From Telluria antibiotica (GTDB lineage Bacteria; Pseudomonadota; Gammaproteobacteria; Burkholderiales; Burkholderiaceae_D): a stretch of DNA of 64,000 nt. Shown here in pieces: positions 8,990 through 17,598 of the stretch; positions within the stretch are counted from its first letter, which is position 1; every line of letters begins with the position of its first letter. A model generated the notes under the pieces. The model ran no database searches. It was not told where the DNA came from and saw only the letters and a list, made by a program, of their open reading frames with translations. Position numbers and translations under genes: made by a program. The stretch spans positions 1-64,000 of the forward strand of contig NZ_JAAQOM010000026.1 of NCBI RefSeq assembly GCF_011682055.1, in the 5' to 3' direction.

Positions 8990-9961
8990 TCACCAGGGCC
9001 AGGGGATCTCGATGCCGAGCCCGCCGTCGCGGGCCTTCTCGTGAATCAGCCGCGCCACCGTCAAGTCCTGCAGCGCGAGTCCGGTCAAGTCGAAGACGGT
9101 GACGTCGTCCGGCGTGCGTTCCAGCCTGGCCTTGCCAGTCAACAGGTCGCCGATTTCGATACAGGGCGTATCCGGCGCCCATTGCGACTCGCCGATCTGG
9201 CGCGACTGGACCCGGTCGTCGACCACCAGGCGCACGCGCTCCAGCACGCCGTCCGGCAGCTCCCGTTTTCCCCTGGTATCGGCGCCGACGCAATTCACGT
9301 GCGTGCCCGGCTTGAGCGCAGCGGCGGCGAACAGCGGCCCGCCGCCGGGCGTCGCCGTGATGACCACGTCGCTGCGTGCCACGGCGCTGTCGGCATCGGC
9401 GGCGCAAGCGACCGGCAGGCGTCCGGCGACATGGCGCTCGAAGCCGTCGTCGCGTTGGCGGTCGACGCTGACGTAGGACAGCGAATCGAGCTGCGGCAGC
9501 ACGCGCAGCGCGAAGTCGACCTGCACACGCGCCTGCACGCCGGTACCGAACACGCACAGCCGCCTGCTGTCGGCACGCGCCAGTTGCTGCAGGCCGATGG
9601 CGCCGGCGGCGCCGGTGCGCGCGGTGGTGATCGCATTGCCGTCGATGATGCAGACCGGACGGCCGGTAGCCGGGTCGACCAGCATCACGGTGGCCTGGTG
9701 GGGCTCGCCGCCCAGTTGGCGGTTCGACGGCCAGAACCCGGCCGCCTTGAAGCCGAGCAGGCCTTCGGCTTGCACGTCGCCGGCCTTGATGCCGAAGACG
9801 CCGCCGGTGCTCAGCTTTTCGCGGATGACCGGAAACACGCGGCCCTGTGCCTCGCTGTGGAGGACAAAGGCGCGCCGCACGGCTTCCAGCACGTCGTTCG
9901 GCTGGAGCACCGCGGCGACCGCTTCGGCATTCAGCATCAGGAGTCGGGATTCCCTTGGCAT
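8990..9961 (-). CDS. Ornithine cyclodeaminase/mu-crystallin family protein, second copy
   Basis: 323 residues with the family signature CVFGTGVQARVQVDFALRV (about 132-150), a catalytic-region lysine in LLGFKAAGFWPSN, and TTARTGAAGAIGL. It is only moderately similar to 2403-3398, so it is an old paralogue. Members include delta-1-pyrroline-2-carboxylate, ketimine and iminosuccinate reductases and opine-type enzymes. It is last in a four-gene operon (D-threonine-aldolase-like, amidohydrolase, aldehyde dehydrogenase, this gene) and begins 6 bases after the aldehyde dehydrogenase stop, so imine or ketimine reduction in that pathway is likely. Confidence 0.78.
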   Translation of the reverse strand: MPRESRLLMLNAEAVAAVLQPNDVLEAVRRAFVLHSEAQGRVFPVIREKLSTGGVFGIKAGDVQAEGLLGFKAAGFWPSNRQLGGEPHQATVMLVDPATGRPVCIIDGNAITTARTGAAGAIGLQQLARADSRRLCVFGTGVQARVQVDFALRVLPQLDSLSYVSVDRQRDDGFERHVAGRLPVACAADADSAVARSDVVITATPGGGPLFAAAALKPGTHVNCVGADTRGKRELPDGVLERVRLVVDDRVQSRQIGESQWAPDTPCIEIGDLLTGKARLERTPDDVTVFDLTGLALQDLTVARLIHEKARDGGLGIEIPWPW

Positions 9962-9967
9962 GACGGT

Positions 9968-11452
9968 TCATTCCCCTTTCGTGATGTCGATCAGTACGCT
10001 CTTGACACGCAGGCAGGCCTCGTACGCCTGGCGCCCAAGATCCTTGCCGAAGCCGGAACGCTTGTAGCCGCCGGTCGGAATCACGAAGTCGGACGTGCGG
10101 CCATACCGGTTGACCCACACGGTGCCCGCCTCGATGCCGCGCGCCATCCTCAGGGCGCGGCCGATGTCGGCGGTGTGAACGCCCGCCGCCAGTCCATATT
10201 CCGGATGGTCGGCGAGCGCCAGCGCCTCTTCCTCGTCGTCGAACAGTTGCACCGTGATCACCGGGCCGAAAATCTCGCGCCGCACAGCCTCCATCTCGCC
10301 CTGCACGCGAGTCAGGATGGTCGGCCGGTAGTAGGCGCCGCCGGGTCCCCCTTCGAAGGCGCGGCCTCCGGTCACGATCTCGGCGCCCTGCGCGACGGTG
10401 CGCTGCACGATGCCGTGGATGCGTTCCATCTGCGGCAGCGAAATGATGGGCGTCATGGTCGCATCCGGGTCCCAGGTGGCGCCCGGCTTGAGTTCCTCGA
10501 ACATGGCGGCGAGCCGTTCGACGAAGCGCTCGCCGACCGCACGCTGCAGGATCAGGCGCGAGCCGGCGTTGCAGACCTGCCCGGCGTTCAGCGTGATGGC
10601 GCGCGCGACGGTGCGCGCCGTCTTGTCGAGGTCGGGCACGTCGGCGAACACCACTTGCGGACTCTTGCCGCCCAGCTCGAGCGTGACGGGCTTGGTGCCG
10701 TTTTCCGCACACGCCGTCATGATCGCCGCGCCGGTCGCGGTCGAACCGGTGAACGTGACCTTGCCGATTCTCGGATGGCGGCACAAGGCGGCGCCGGTGG
10801 TGCGGCCATCGCCCTGCACCACGTTGAACAGACCTTTCGGCAAGCCCGCTTCGATGGCCAGTTCCGCCAGTCGCAAAGTGCTGTAGGGCGTCATCTCGGA
10901 AGGCTTGACCACGACCGCATTACCGGCCGCCAGGGCCGGCGCGATCTTCCACGATGTCGTCACCAACGGAAAATTCCACGGGATGATCGCGCCGATCACG
11001 CCGTACGGTTCCGTGATCGTCATGCCGAGATGGTCGGTGGCGGTCGGCATCACCGCCCCGCCGGCCTTGTCGGCCCATTCGGCAAAAAAACGCAGCCCTT
11101 CCGCCGTGAACGGCACGTCCCAGGCGGCCGCATCGCGCAGCGGCCGGGTCGAACAGACCGCTTCCAGCGGCGCGAGCGTCGCCACGTCGGCCTCGACCAG
11201 GTCGGCCCAGCGCCGCAGCACGCGCGCACGCTCGCGCGGCGCTCGGCTGGCCCAGTCGCTGGTCTTGAACGCGTTCCAGGCATCCTGTACCGCCTGGTCG
11301 ACGATGTCGTCGTCCGCCACGGGCAAGCCGCCGCAGGACACGCCGTCGGACGGACGCCTGGTGTCGAGCGTGGCTGCGCCGCCCTCGACATGGCGGCCGC
11401 CGATAAAATGTGCATTGCGCAGGACAATGCGATCCGGATCCATGTTTTCCAT
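9968..11452 (-). CDS. NAD(P)-dependent aldehyde dehydrogenase (paralogue 1)
   Basis: 494 residues of the ALDH superfamily. Visible motifs are PWNFPLVTTSWKIAPALAAG (cofactor site), FTGSTATGAAI, LELGGKSP with the general-base Glu, and LNAGQVCNAGSR with the catalytic Cys at about 300. The ATG at 11452 has a strong GAGGAG ribosome site about 8 bases upstream; the longer frame to 12082 is spurious. The protein is closely related (roughly three-quarters identical by eye) to 27129-28607, and both end in a TGGYKRSG-type segment. Context suggests oxidation of a semialdehyde from amino-acid breakdown. Confidence 0.92.
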   Translation of the reverse strand: MENMDPDRIVLRNAHFIGGRHVEGGAATLDTRRPSDGVSCGGLPVADDDIVDQAVQDAWNAFKTSDWASRAPRERARVLRRWADLVEADVATLAPLEAVCSTRPLRDAAAWDVPFTAEGLRFFAEWADKAGGAVMPTATDHLGMTITEPYGVIGAIIPWNFPLVTTSWKIAPALAAGNAVVVKPSEMTPYSTLRLAELAIEAGLPKGLFNVVQGDGRTTGAALCRHPRIGKVTFTGSTATGAAIMTACAENGTKPVTLELGGKSPQVVFADVPDLDKTARTVARAITLNAGQVCNAGSRLILQRAVGERFVERLAAMFEELKPGATWDPDATMTPIISLPQMERIHGIVQRTVAQGAEIVTGGRAFEGGPGGAYYRPTILTRVQGEMEAVRREIFGPVITVQLFDDEEEALALADHPEYGLAAGVHTADIGRALRMARGIEAGTVWVNRYGRTSDFVIPTGGYKRSGFGKDLGRQAYEACLRVKSVLIDITKGE

Positions 11453-11466
11453 CTCGACTCCTCGGC

Positions 11467-12441
11467 TCAACCGATCAACTTGCCCAAACGTACCACCGTC
11501 ACGCCGGGGCGCAGCTGGCGCACCGACGGCATCACCAGCACGCAATCCGGATACGGGGTCGTCACCGGCTCGCCGTCGCGCCAGCCGATCACGGTGCCGG
11601 CTTCGGGAAAGGTCTCCATGCCGGTGTAGTTGTCCACGAACCTGAAATCCATGGTGGGCGCGACGACAGGCTCGGTGACGCGCACGACCCTGGTTGCCGC
11701 GGGGACGGGCTGGTGCCAGCCGGCCGGCAAGTCGGCGCGGTCGACGACGCCGGTCAGTTCCATGAACCGCGCCACGGCATCGCGCGCGACGTCGGCCGCG
11801 CCGGACTCCCAGTGCTGGCCGCACTCGACGATCAGCGCGCACTTCGGGCTGGCGGGATCGCCGAAGCCGGCGTAGTCGCGCAGTCGCTTGCCTTCCGGGT
11901 GGCCGTCGTCGCTGATGATCCACGCCGGCGTGCCCATGCGGCGCGCCAGGGCGACGCTTTTTTCGAGCGGGCCGCTGACGGCCAGCGGCACGCAGGTCTC
12001 GTGCATGGAATGCAGGTCGAGCAGGAAATCGACGGTATCGACCAGCGGGCGCATTTCCCGCGCGCGGCGCAGCTCGATGCAATCGCGGCCGGCATCGTCC
12101 AGCATGGCGTCGCTCCAGATGCGGTTGAAATCCTGGTCGAGGAAGCGCGAGGCGTCGGGATTGGCCGGATCGAAGCGGTGATAGGCCTCGACATTGGCGA
12201 ACGACAGCGTCAGCTTGCCCTTGCGCGGACGAATCCCGAGGTCGAGCAGGCTTTTGACGGCGATGGCGCCGCTCACTTCGTTGCCGTGGGTGAGCGCGTT
12301 GATCATGACGTGCGGCCCCGCGACGCCGCTGTCGAAGGTGTGGATATAGGGGATGCCGGTATTGCCCTCCGCATAGGGACGGATATCGGGGAACCCGGCT
12401 TCGATCGGGTAGGCGGACAGCGTAGCTTGGCTCATAGTCAT
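11467..12441 (-). CDS. Succinylglutamate desuccinylase/aspartoacylase-family amidohydrolase (DoeB/EutE-like), copy 1
   Basis: About 324 residues of the zinc-dependent AstE/AspA family. The metal ligands are recognisable in ALTHGNEVSGA (His and Glu, about 55-62) and DLHSMHE (His, about 157), followed by LIVECGQHWE, the usual catalytic-Glu segment. The DoeB/EutE subgroup removes the acetyl group from N-acetyl-2,4-diaminobutyrate in ectoine breakdown; other members cleave N-acyl amino acids. A second copy (35661-36629) shares long identical blocks such as HVMINALTHGNEV. The gene sits between the aldolase-like and aldehyde dehydrogenase genes of one operon. The start is uncertain among GTG 12444, ATG 12441 and ATG 12435. 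Confidence 0.85.
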   Translation of the reverse strand: MTMSQATLSAYPIEAGFPDIRPYAEGNTGIPYIHTFDSGVAGPHVMINALTHGNEVSGAIAVKSLLDLGIRPRKGKLTLSFANVEAYHRFDPANPDASRFLDQDFNRIWSDAMLDDAGRDCIELRRAREMRPLVDTVDFLLDLHSMHETCVPLAVSGPLEKSVALARRMGTPAWIISDDGHPEGKRLRDYAGFGDPASPKCALIVECGQHWESGAADVARDAVARFMELTGVVDRADLPAGWHQPVPAATRVVRVTEPVVAPTMDFRFVDNYTGMETFPEAGTVIGWRDGEPVTTPYPDCVLVMPSVRQLRPGVTVVRLGKLIG

Positions 12442-12477
12442 CACGGATTCATGTCAAGGTTGCGAAAATTGTTGCGC

Positions 12478-13638
12478 TCACCATCCCTGGAAGCGCGGCC
12501 AGACAGCGTCGATCGCGCTGCCGTCGCCGGCGACGACGTTGTAGCGGTCGTGCTGGGCGCAAGTCGCGCAGGCATGGTTCGGCAAGATGCGCAGCAAGGT
12601 GCCGACCGGGAAATACGGGGTCTTCTGCGGATCGCGCGAGCGATGCGCGATCACGCCATGCTCCTGGTTGGCGTCGACCATGATGATGTCTTCCAGGATC
12701 ACGCCGTTCACGTCGCAGACGGCGCCATAGCCCTGGTCCACGCGCTGGCGGCTGGTGCCGCGGTCGCGCGACATCGCCATCCAGCCCGCGTCGACGATGA
12801 TCCATCCCTTTTCCTTCTGGTGGCCGATGACCGAGGCCAGCACCGAGACCGCGATGTCCTGCGGCGCGACCACGCCCAGGCCGTTCATCACCAGGTCGCC
12901 GAACACGAACACCCCGGCGCGCACTTCCGTCACGCCGGTCAGGTCGTTGGCGAAGTAGGCGGTCGGCGTGGAGCCGACACTGACTTCGGGGCAGGCATGG
13001 CCCTGTTCGCGCAGGAAGCGCGCGCACCCTGCCGCCGCGTCGCGTTCCTGGCGCGCCATCGCCGCGATGTCTTCGGTGGACTTGCAGGAATACGAGTTGC
13101 CCGCGTGCGTGATGATGCCTTTCAGCGTCAACCCGCCGGCCGCCAGCCGCTGCGCGATGGCGAGCAGGTCGGGGGAACCCGGTTGCACGCCGGAGCGGTG
13201 GCCGTCGCAGTCGATTTCGATCATGACTTCCGGCCTGGCCGCGCGCCCCGCGGTGTAGACGGCAAGCGCTTCGGCCATGTCGACGCTGTCCAGAATCACG
13301 GTCAGTGCCACGCCGCGCGCACACAGATCGAACGCATGCTCGAATTTGTTCGGGATGATGCCCACGGCGTACAGGATGTCGGTGAAGCCGTAGCCGAAAA
13401 AGTATTCCGCCTCCTTCAGCGTCGACACCGTGATGGGGCCGGTCTCGGCGCCGACGGTCCGGCGCACCACGTCGATCGACTTGCTGGTCTTGACGTGCGG
13501 GCGGAACGCCACGCCCAACTGCGCGAGATGGTTGCGCATGCGCGCGATGTTACCGTTCATTTTTTGCTGATCGAGAATCAGCGCGGGCGTTTCCAGTGTC
13601 CGCAAGTCCTTCGCGTCTGCCGGCTGTGACATGTGCAT
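12478..13638 (-). CDS. D-threonine aldolase / 3-hydroxy-D-aspartate aldolase family PLP enzyme
   Basis: 386 residues of the alanine-racemase-fold DSD1-like family. The PLP lysine is K50 in RPHVKTSK, and the C-terminal metal-binding pair is in PNHACAT (His and Cys about 347-349). Known members are D-threonine aldolase, 3-hydroxyaspartate aldolase (BhcC/DhaA) and D-serine dehydratase; the first two cleave to glycine plus an aldehyde or glyoxylate. It is first in the minus-strand operon reaching to 8990 and divergent from a LysR gene 102 bases away, which is the probable regulator. Together with the EutB/BhcB-like and GhrA-like genes it raises the possibility of beta-hydroxyaspartate chemistry. 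Confidence 0.82.
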   Translation of the reverse strand: MHMSQPADAKDLRTLETPALILDQQKMNGNIARMRNHLAQLGVAFRPHVKTSKSIDVVRRTVGAETGPITVSTLKEAEYFFGYGFTDILYAVGIIPNKFEHAFDLCARGVALTVILDSVDMAEALAVYTAGRAARPEVMIEIDCDGHRSGVQPGSPDLLAIAQRLAAGGLTLKGIITHAGNSYSCKSTEDIAAMARQERDAAAGCARFLREQGHACPEVSVGSTPTAYFANDLTGVTEVRAGVFVFGDLVMNGLGVVAPQDIAVSVLASVIGHQKEKGWIIVDAGWMAMSRDRGTSRQRVDQGYGAVCDVNGVILEDIIMVDANQEHGVIAHRSRDPQKTPYFPVGTLLRILPNHACATCAQHDRYNVVAGDGSAIDAVWPRFQGW

Positions 13639-13667
13639 GGTTGTCCTCTAAGTTTTCCAATGCCTTC

Positions 13668-13683
13668 GCAACGATTATGTTGC
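13668..13683. promoter_or_regulatory. Candidate LysR operator in the divergent promoter
   Basis: The 102-base gap between the aldolase gene and the divergent LysR gene contains the inverted repeat GCAAC-N6-GTTGC and, to its right, an AT-rich partial dyad around TTAAATT and AAATTAA (13700-13730). LysR regulators usually bind such dyads in the divergent gap and control both directions. The assignment rests on position and symmetry only. Confidence 0.4.
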
Positions 13684-13740
13684 ATCGGAAGCCCGTTGTG
13701 GTTAAATTGAACGGACTACTAAATTAAGCTGCACTTAATA

Positions 13741-14646
13741 ATGCTCGTACTCGACGACGTCCGTTTCTTCCAGATCCTGGTCAAGGCCGGCAGCATGGTG
13801 GCCGCCGCGCGCGAATTGAACGTGTCGCCGCCGGCCATCACGCAAAGGCTGCAGCAGATCGAGGCAAAGTACGGCATCCGACTGATCGACCGCTCGACCC
13901 GGCGCATGCAGCTGACGGATGAAGGCGAGCTCATGTATGAGAAAGGCGCCCGGATCTGCGCCGACGCCGACGCCTTGACGGACATGCTCGCGGCCCGCAC
14001 CGGCGCGGTGACGGGGCACTTGCGCGTGAGCGCGCCGTTCGGCTTCAGCCGCCGCCACCTGGCGCCGCTGGTCGCCGACTTCCATACCCGCCATCCGGCG
14101 CTCAAGATTTCGCTGTCGGTGACCGACAACCCCAGCCTGCACGAGGGCGGCACGGCCGACGTCATGTTCCACATCGGCGAGCTGCACGACTCGAGCATGG
14201 TGCGCTACACTATCGCGCCGAACGACCGGCTGCTGTGCGCGGCGCCGAAGTACGTGCGCAGGCGTGGCGTGCCTGCGATGCCGGAGGACCTGGCGGACCA
14301 CGAGTGCATCACGCTGCGCGAGAACAACGAGGACGTGAGCTTGTGGAAGTTCACGCGCGGCAAGTCGAGCCGGCACGTGCGCATCGAGCCGACGCTGATT
14401 TCCAACGATGGCGACATCGTCTGCCAGTGGGCCCTGCAGGGCAAGGGCATCATCGTGCGCTCGGAATGGGACGTGGCCGATGCGCTGAAATCGGGGAAAC
14501 TGGTGCGCCTGCTGCCGGATTGGGATCTGGCCCCGGCCGGCGTGGTGGCGCTGGTCCCCCAGAGCAAGGGCATGTCGGCCCGAGTCAGGGCCTTCCTCGA
14601 TTTCGTCAACGGCCATTTCTCGCCGCAGCCGCCGTGGCGCCGCTGA
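13741..14646 (+). CDS. LysR-family transcriptional regulator
   Basis: 301 residues. The N-terminal winged helix-turn-helix covers about residues 1-60 (FFQILVKAGSMVAAARELNV, then PPAITQRLQQIE), followed by the periplasmic-binding-like effector domain (SAPFGFSRRHLAPLVADF onward). It belongs to the CrgA/DmlR-like branch by general pattern. It is divergent from the aldolase-amidohydrolase-aldehyde dehydrogenase-cyclodeaminase operon and probably activates it in response to a pathway intermediate. The gene converges on the Lrp gene ending at 14683. Confidence 0.92.
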   Translation: MLVLDDVRFFQILVKAGSMVAAARELNVSPPAITQRLQQIEAKYGIRLIDRSTRRMQLTDEGELMYEKGARICADADALTDMLAARTGAVTGHLRVSAPFGFSRRHLAPLVADFHTRHPALKISLSVTDNPSLHEGGTADVMFHIGELHDSSMVRYTIAPNDRLLCAAPKYVRRRGVPAMPEDLADHECITLRENNEDVSLWKFTRGKSSRHVRIEPTLISNDGDIVCQWALQGKGIIVRSEWDVADALKSGKLVRLLPDWDLAPAGVVALVPQSKGMSARVRAFLDFVNGHFSPQPPWRR

Positions 14647-14682
14647 GCGGCCCGCCCGATCGATCAGCACGACTTCGCAGGC

Positions 14683-15186
14683 TCACTCCCAGCTGTTCTT
14701 GGCGCCGAGGATGGTCCTGATCGGCAACGCGCGCCCGGCGAGCGGCTCGCGCAGCACGATACGGCTGGAGAATTTCGCGATGCCGAGTTCGTCGTCCAGC
14801 AAGCGCTCCATCAGCGCCTGGAAATGCTGCACCCCGGGCGCGACGATTTTCAGCAGGTAATCGTAGCCGCCGCAGATGTTGTAGCACTCGACGATTTCCG
14901 CATACCTGGCGGCGCCTGCTTCGAACTTGCGCAAGTCGTGCGCACGGTGGCTGCCGAGCGTCACTTCGCAGAACACGGTGACGTGGGCGCCCAGCTTGTC
15001 AAGCGCGACCTCGGCACCATAGCCCCGGATCACGCCGGTTTCCTGCAACTGCCTGGTGCGGGCCAGGCACGGGCTCTCGCTCAGCCCCACGCGCCTGGAG
15101 AGGTCCACGTTCGAACAGCGTCCCTCGCGCTGCAGGTGCTCGAGGATCTTGATGTCGAACTGGTCGAGGGAAGCTGGCGTGTCCAT
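14683..15186 (-). CDS. Lrp/AsnC-family transcriptional regulator (1)
   Basis: 167 residues: an N-terminal helix-turn-helix (FDIKILEHLQREGRCSNVDL, then RVGLSESPCLARTRQL) and a C-terminal RAM ligand-binding domain (VTVFCEVTL, VECYNICGGYDYLLKI). It is the last gene of the HAD-kinase-phospholyase operon, 13 bases after the phospholyase stop, so it probably senses a substrate of that unit. It is a paralogue of 32301-32798, sharing the VEC-GG(Y/F)DYLLK core. DoeX-like regulators of ectoine loci have the same architecture. Confidence 0.92.
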   Translation of the reverse strand: MDTPASLDQFDIKILEHLQREGRCSNVDLSRRVGLSESPCLARTRQLQETGVIRGYGAEVALDKLGAHVTVFCEVTLGSHRAHDLRKFEAGAARYAEIVECYNICGGYDYLLKIVAPGVQHFQALMERLLDDELGIAKFSSRIVLREPLAGRALPIRTILGAKNSWE

Positions 15187-15199
15187 GGGCCGATTCCGG

Positions 15200-16537
15200 C
15201 TACTGTGCCGTCGTCAGCGCTTCGTCCAGCGCGGCGATCACCATGACTGCCTGTTCGGCCGTCAGGACCAGCGGCGGGCGGATCTTCAGCACGTTGTGCC
15301 CCATCCCGCAGGCACTGAGCAGGACGCCGCGGTCGCGCATGCGGTTGACCACGCGGGTCGTAAGCTCGCGGTCCGGCGTGCGCGCGGCGCGGTCGGAGAC
15401 CAGCTCGACGCCGACGAACATGCCCACGCCGCGCACGTCGCCGATGGCCGCGTGGCGGCCGGCCAGTTCGGCGACGCCCTCGCGCAGGAAGGTCCCGACC
15501 TGGGCCGCATGCCGCACCAGGCCCTCGTTCTCGATCGTGTCCAGCACCGCCAGCGCGGCCGCGCATGAGACGGTGTTCCCCGCGAAGGTGTTGAAGTAGC
15601 GCGAATTCTTGCCGAACTGGGCCACCGCATCGGTGGTGGCCATCAAGCCCGCGATCGGCTGCCCGTTCCCCATCGGCTTGCCCACGGTGACGATGTCGGG
15701 CTGGACGCCGTGGCGCTGGAAGCCCCACATGTGCTCGCCGGTGCGGCCGAAGCCCGGCTGCACTTCGTCGGCGATGAACAGGCCGCCCGCACGCTTGATC
15801 GCCTCTACCGCGCCCTTGAGCAAGCCGGCCGGCGCGGGCAGGATGCCGTCGCTGGTGAACATGGAATCGACGATCAGGGCCGCCGGCTTGATGCCGTGGC
15901 GCCGGAGGTCGTGAATCGCCGCCTCGACATCGCGCCTGAAACGATCGGCCAGGTCGGCGCCGTCGGCATGGTACTGGCGCGGCGCCGGCACGAGTCGCAC
16001 GTGCGCACCCAGGTCGACCGACGCGCCCAGCGACGGCGAGAATTTCGCCACGGCGTCGGTGAAGCCGTGGTACGCGGTCTCGGTCACGATCACGCCGGTA
16101 CCGCCGGTGCGGACCTGGGCGATGCGGTAGGCCAGGTCGTTGGCCTCGCTGCCGGAACAGGTGAGCATCAGGTGCGCCAGCCCGGTGTCCGGCACCGTCG
16201 CGAGCATGCGTTCGGCCAGCTCCAGGATGGTGTCGTGCAGGTAGCGGGTATTGGTCGCCAGCGTGGCGGCCTGGCGGCAGATCGCGTCCACCACGGCCGG
16301 ATGACAATGCCCGAGCGAGGCGACGTTGTTGTAGACGTCGAGGTAACGGCGGCCGTCCGGATCGATCAGCCATGCGCCTTCGCCGCGCACGATGTGCAGC
16401 GGATGCTCGTACATCAGGCGGTATGCCGGCCCGAGCAGCGCGTCGCGCCGTGCGATCATGGCGGCGGTGGCCGGTCCGACGTCGACGCGGCCAGGGATAT
16501 ACGCGTTGACCATATTGAGGTCGATGGTGCTGTTCAT
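15200..16537 (-). CDS. Class III aminotransferase-fold phospholyase-like enzyme (ETNPPL/PHYKPL type)
   Basis: 445 residues of PLP-dependent class III aminotransferase fold. Motifs are CSGSEANDLAYR (about 127-138), ETAYHGF, the cofactor Asp in ADEVQPGFGRTGEHMW (about 256-271) and PLP lysine K287 in TVGKPMGNG. The GKPMGNG and DEVQ-GFGR-G-H-W patterns recall vertebrate ethanolamine-phosphate and 5-phosphohydroxylysine phospholyases more than ordinary transaminases. The gene start overlaps the stop of a kinase gene (ATGA) whose product resembles hydroxylysine kinase, so the pair probably phosphorylates a hydroxy-amine and then eliminates phosphate and ammonia to give an aldehyde. An ordinary omega-transaminase remains possible. 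Confidence 0.8.
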   Translation of the reverse strand: MNSTIDLNMVNAYIPGRVDVGPATAAMIARRDALLGPAYRLMYEHPLHIVRGEGAWLIDPDGRRYLDVYNNVASLGHCHPAVVDAICRQAATLATNTRYLHDTILELAERMLATVPDTGLAHLMLTCSGSEANDLAYRIAQVRTGGTGVIVTETAYHGFTDAVAKFSPSLGASVDLGAHVRLVPAPRQYHADGADLADRFRRDVEAAIHDLRRHGIKPAALIVDSMFTSDGILPAPAGLLKGAVEAIKRAGGLFIADEVQPGFGRTGEHMWGFQRHGVQPDIVTVGKPMGNGQPIAGLMATTDAVAQFGKNSRYFNTFAGNTVSCAAALAVLDTIENEGLVRHAAQVGTFLREGVAELAGRHAAIGDVRGVGMFVGVELVSDRAARTPDRELTTRVVNRMRDRGVLLSACGMGHNVLKIRPPLVLTAEQAVMVIAALDEALTTAQ

Positions 16538-17598
16538 TGGCGTCCTTTGCTATGAATGGCGATCAATAACCGGTCGCGCGCCTCGTTGCGCGAGATGCCG
16601 GCGAACTGCGACAAGGCCTCCCACGCCGCCGGGTTGTGGCGCATGATGTAGGCGCGGTTTTCCGGGTAGCGCACGACGCGCCATTCGGAAATGAGCGCGG
16701 TGACGAGGTGGCGCGTCGCCACCAGGTCGGCCACGATCTCCTGCTCGACCGGCATCAGCGGCAGCACCTCGTGGTACGCGCCGATGAACTGCGCCGGCCC
16801 TTCGAACGGATCGGCGTTGCCGGTCATGTGGAATGCCGCCGCGGTCGCCACCTCGCCGACCAGCGGCGCGTGCAGCATGTCGCCGAAGTCGATCACGCCG
16901 GCGATGCGTTCGTGATCGCCAGGCGCGACCAGCACGTTGTAGAGGTGGAAGTCGTTGTGGATGACCTGGGTCCTGACTTCCGCCAGGCGCGGCAGCACGT
17001 ACTCGATGAAGCGCTGCATGAAGGCCTCGGCGAGCGCGCGCCGCGCGGGATCGGCGAGGCCGTCGAGCTTGGCCATCAGGCGGTGCGCCGCCGACACGTT
17101 CCACAACAAGTCGTGCGCCGCGCCGGGATGGGCAAAATCGCGCAGCGCCAGGTCCAGCGACGCCAGCGTCCCGCCCATGGCACGGCGTTGGGGCGCGCTG
17201 CGCGGCGTCTCGCGGATCTGCACGCCATCGAGATAAGTCAGCATGCGCACGCACGCCCGCCCGCCGGCCAACGCCACCTCGCCGCGCGTGCCACCTGCGA
17301 GCGTACGCACCACGCGCGGCACCGGCAGGCCCGGCGCGGCCCGGGCGATGTGTTCGAGCGCGGCGATCTGGAAGTCGACCACCGCGACCGGCTCGGACAC
17401 ATTGCTGATCTTGAGGACGTGACGGGCGCCGTCCGCGCCCTCGATGACGCAGTTCTGGTCGCGCTCCCCGCCCAGCGGCGTGGCCGTGCCATGGATGCCG
17501 TACAGGCGCCCGGCCAGCGCCGCCGCCTCGGTCATGGCAAGGCTGGGCGCGGCGGTGCTCAACGCAGCCGCGGCCAGGGCTCGGTTGTCATTCATCAT
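16534..17598 (-). CDS. Aminoglycoside phosphotransferase-fold kinase, hydroxylysine-kinase-like
   Basis: About 354 residues of the APH/choline-kinase fold. The ATP-site lysine is in HVLKIS (about K63), the catalytic loop is HNDFHLYN (about 214-221) and the metal-binding Asp is in VIDFGD (about 236-240). The start ATG at 17598 overlaps the stop of the HAD gene (ATGATGA) and its own stop overlaps the start of the phospholyase, so the three genes are translationally coupled. In animals hydroxylysine kinase (APH fold) works directly before the phospholyase family seen next door. The phosphate acceptor is inferred to be a hydroxy-amine such as 5-hydroxylysine or ethanolamine. Confidence 0.8.
   Translation of the reverse strand: MMNDNRALAAAALSTAAPSLAMTEAAALAGRLYGIHGTATPLGGERDQNCVIEGADGARHVLKISNVSEPVAVVDFQIAALEHIARAAPGLPVPRVVRTLAGGTRGEVALAGGRACVRMLTYLDGVQIRETPRSAPQRRAMGGTLASLDLALRDFAHPGAAHDLLWNVSAAHRLMAKLDGLADPARRALAEAFMQRFIEYVLPRLAEVRTQVIHNDFHLYNVLVAPGDHERIAGVIDFGDMLHAPLVGEVATAAAFHMTGNADPFEGPAQFIGAYHEVLPLMPVEQEIVADLVATRHLVTALISEWRVVRYPENRAYIMRHNPAAWEALSQFAGISRNEARDRLLIAIHSKGRQ

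Noticed and set aside
9041-11629. 862-residue plus-strand frame antisense to the aldehyde dehydrogenase region
   Set aside because: Composition is typical of antisense shadows and no domain is visible.
11467-12441. Calling the locus a complete ectoine degradation cluster from the DoeB/EutE-like protein
   Set aside because: Ectoine hydrolase, EutA and ectoine transport genes are absent from the window, and the two copies may have other N-acyl substrates.
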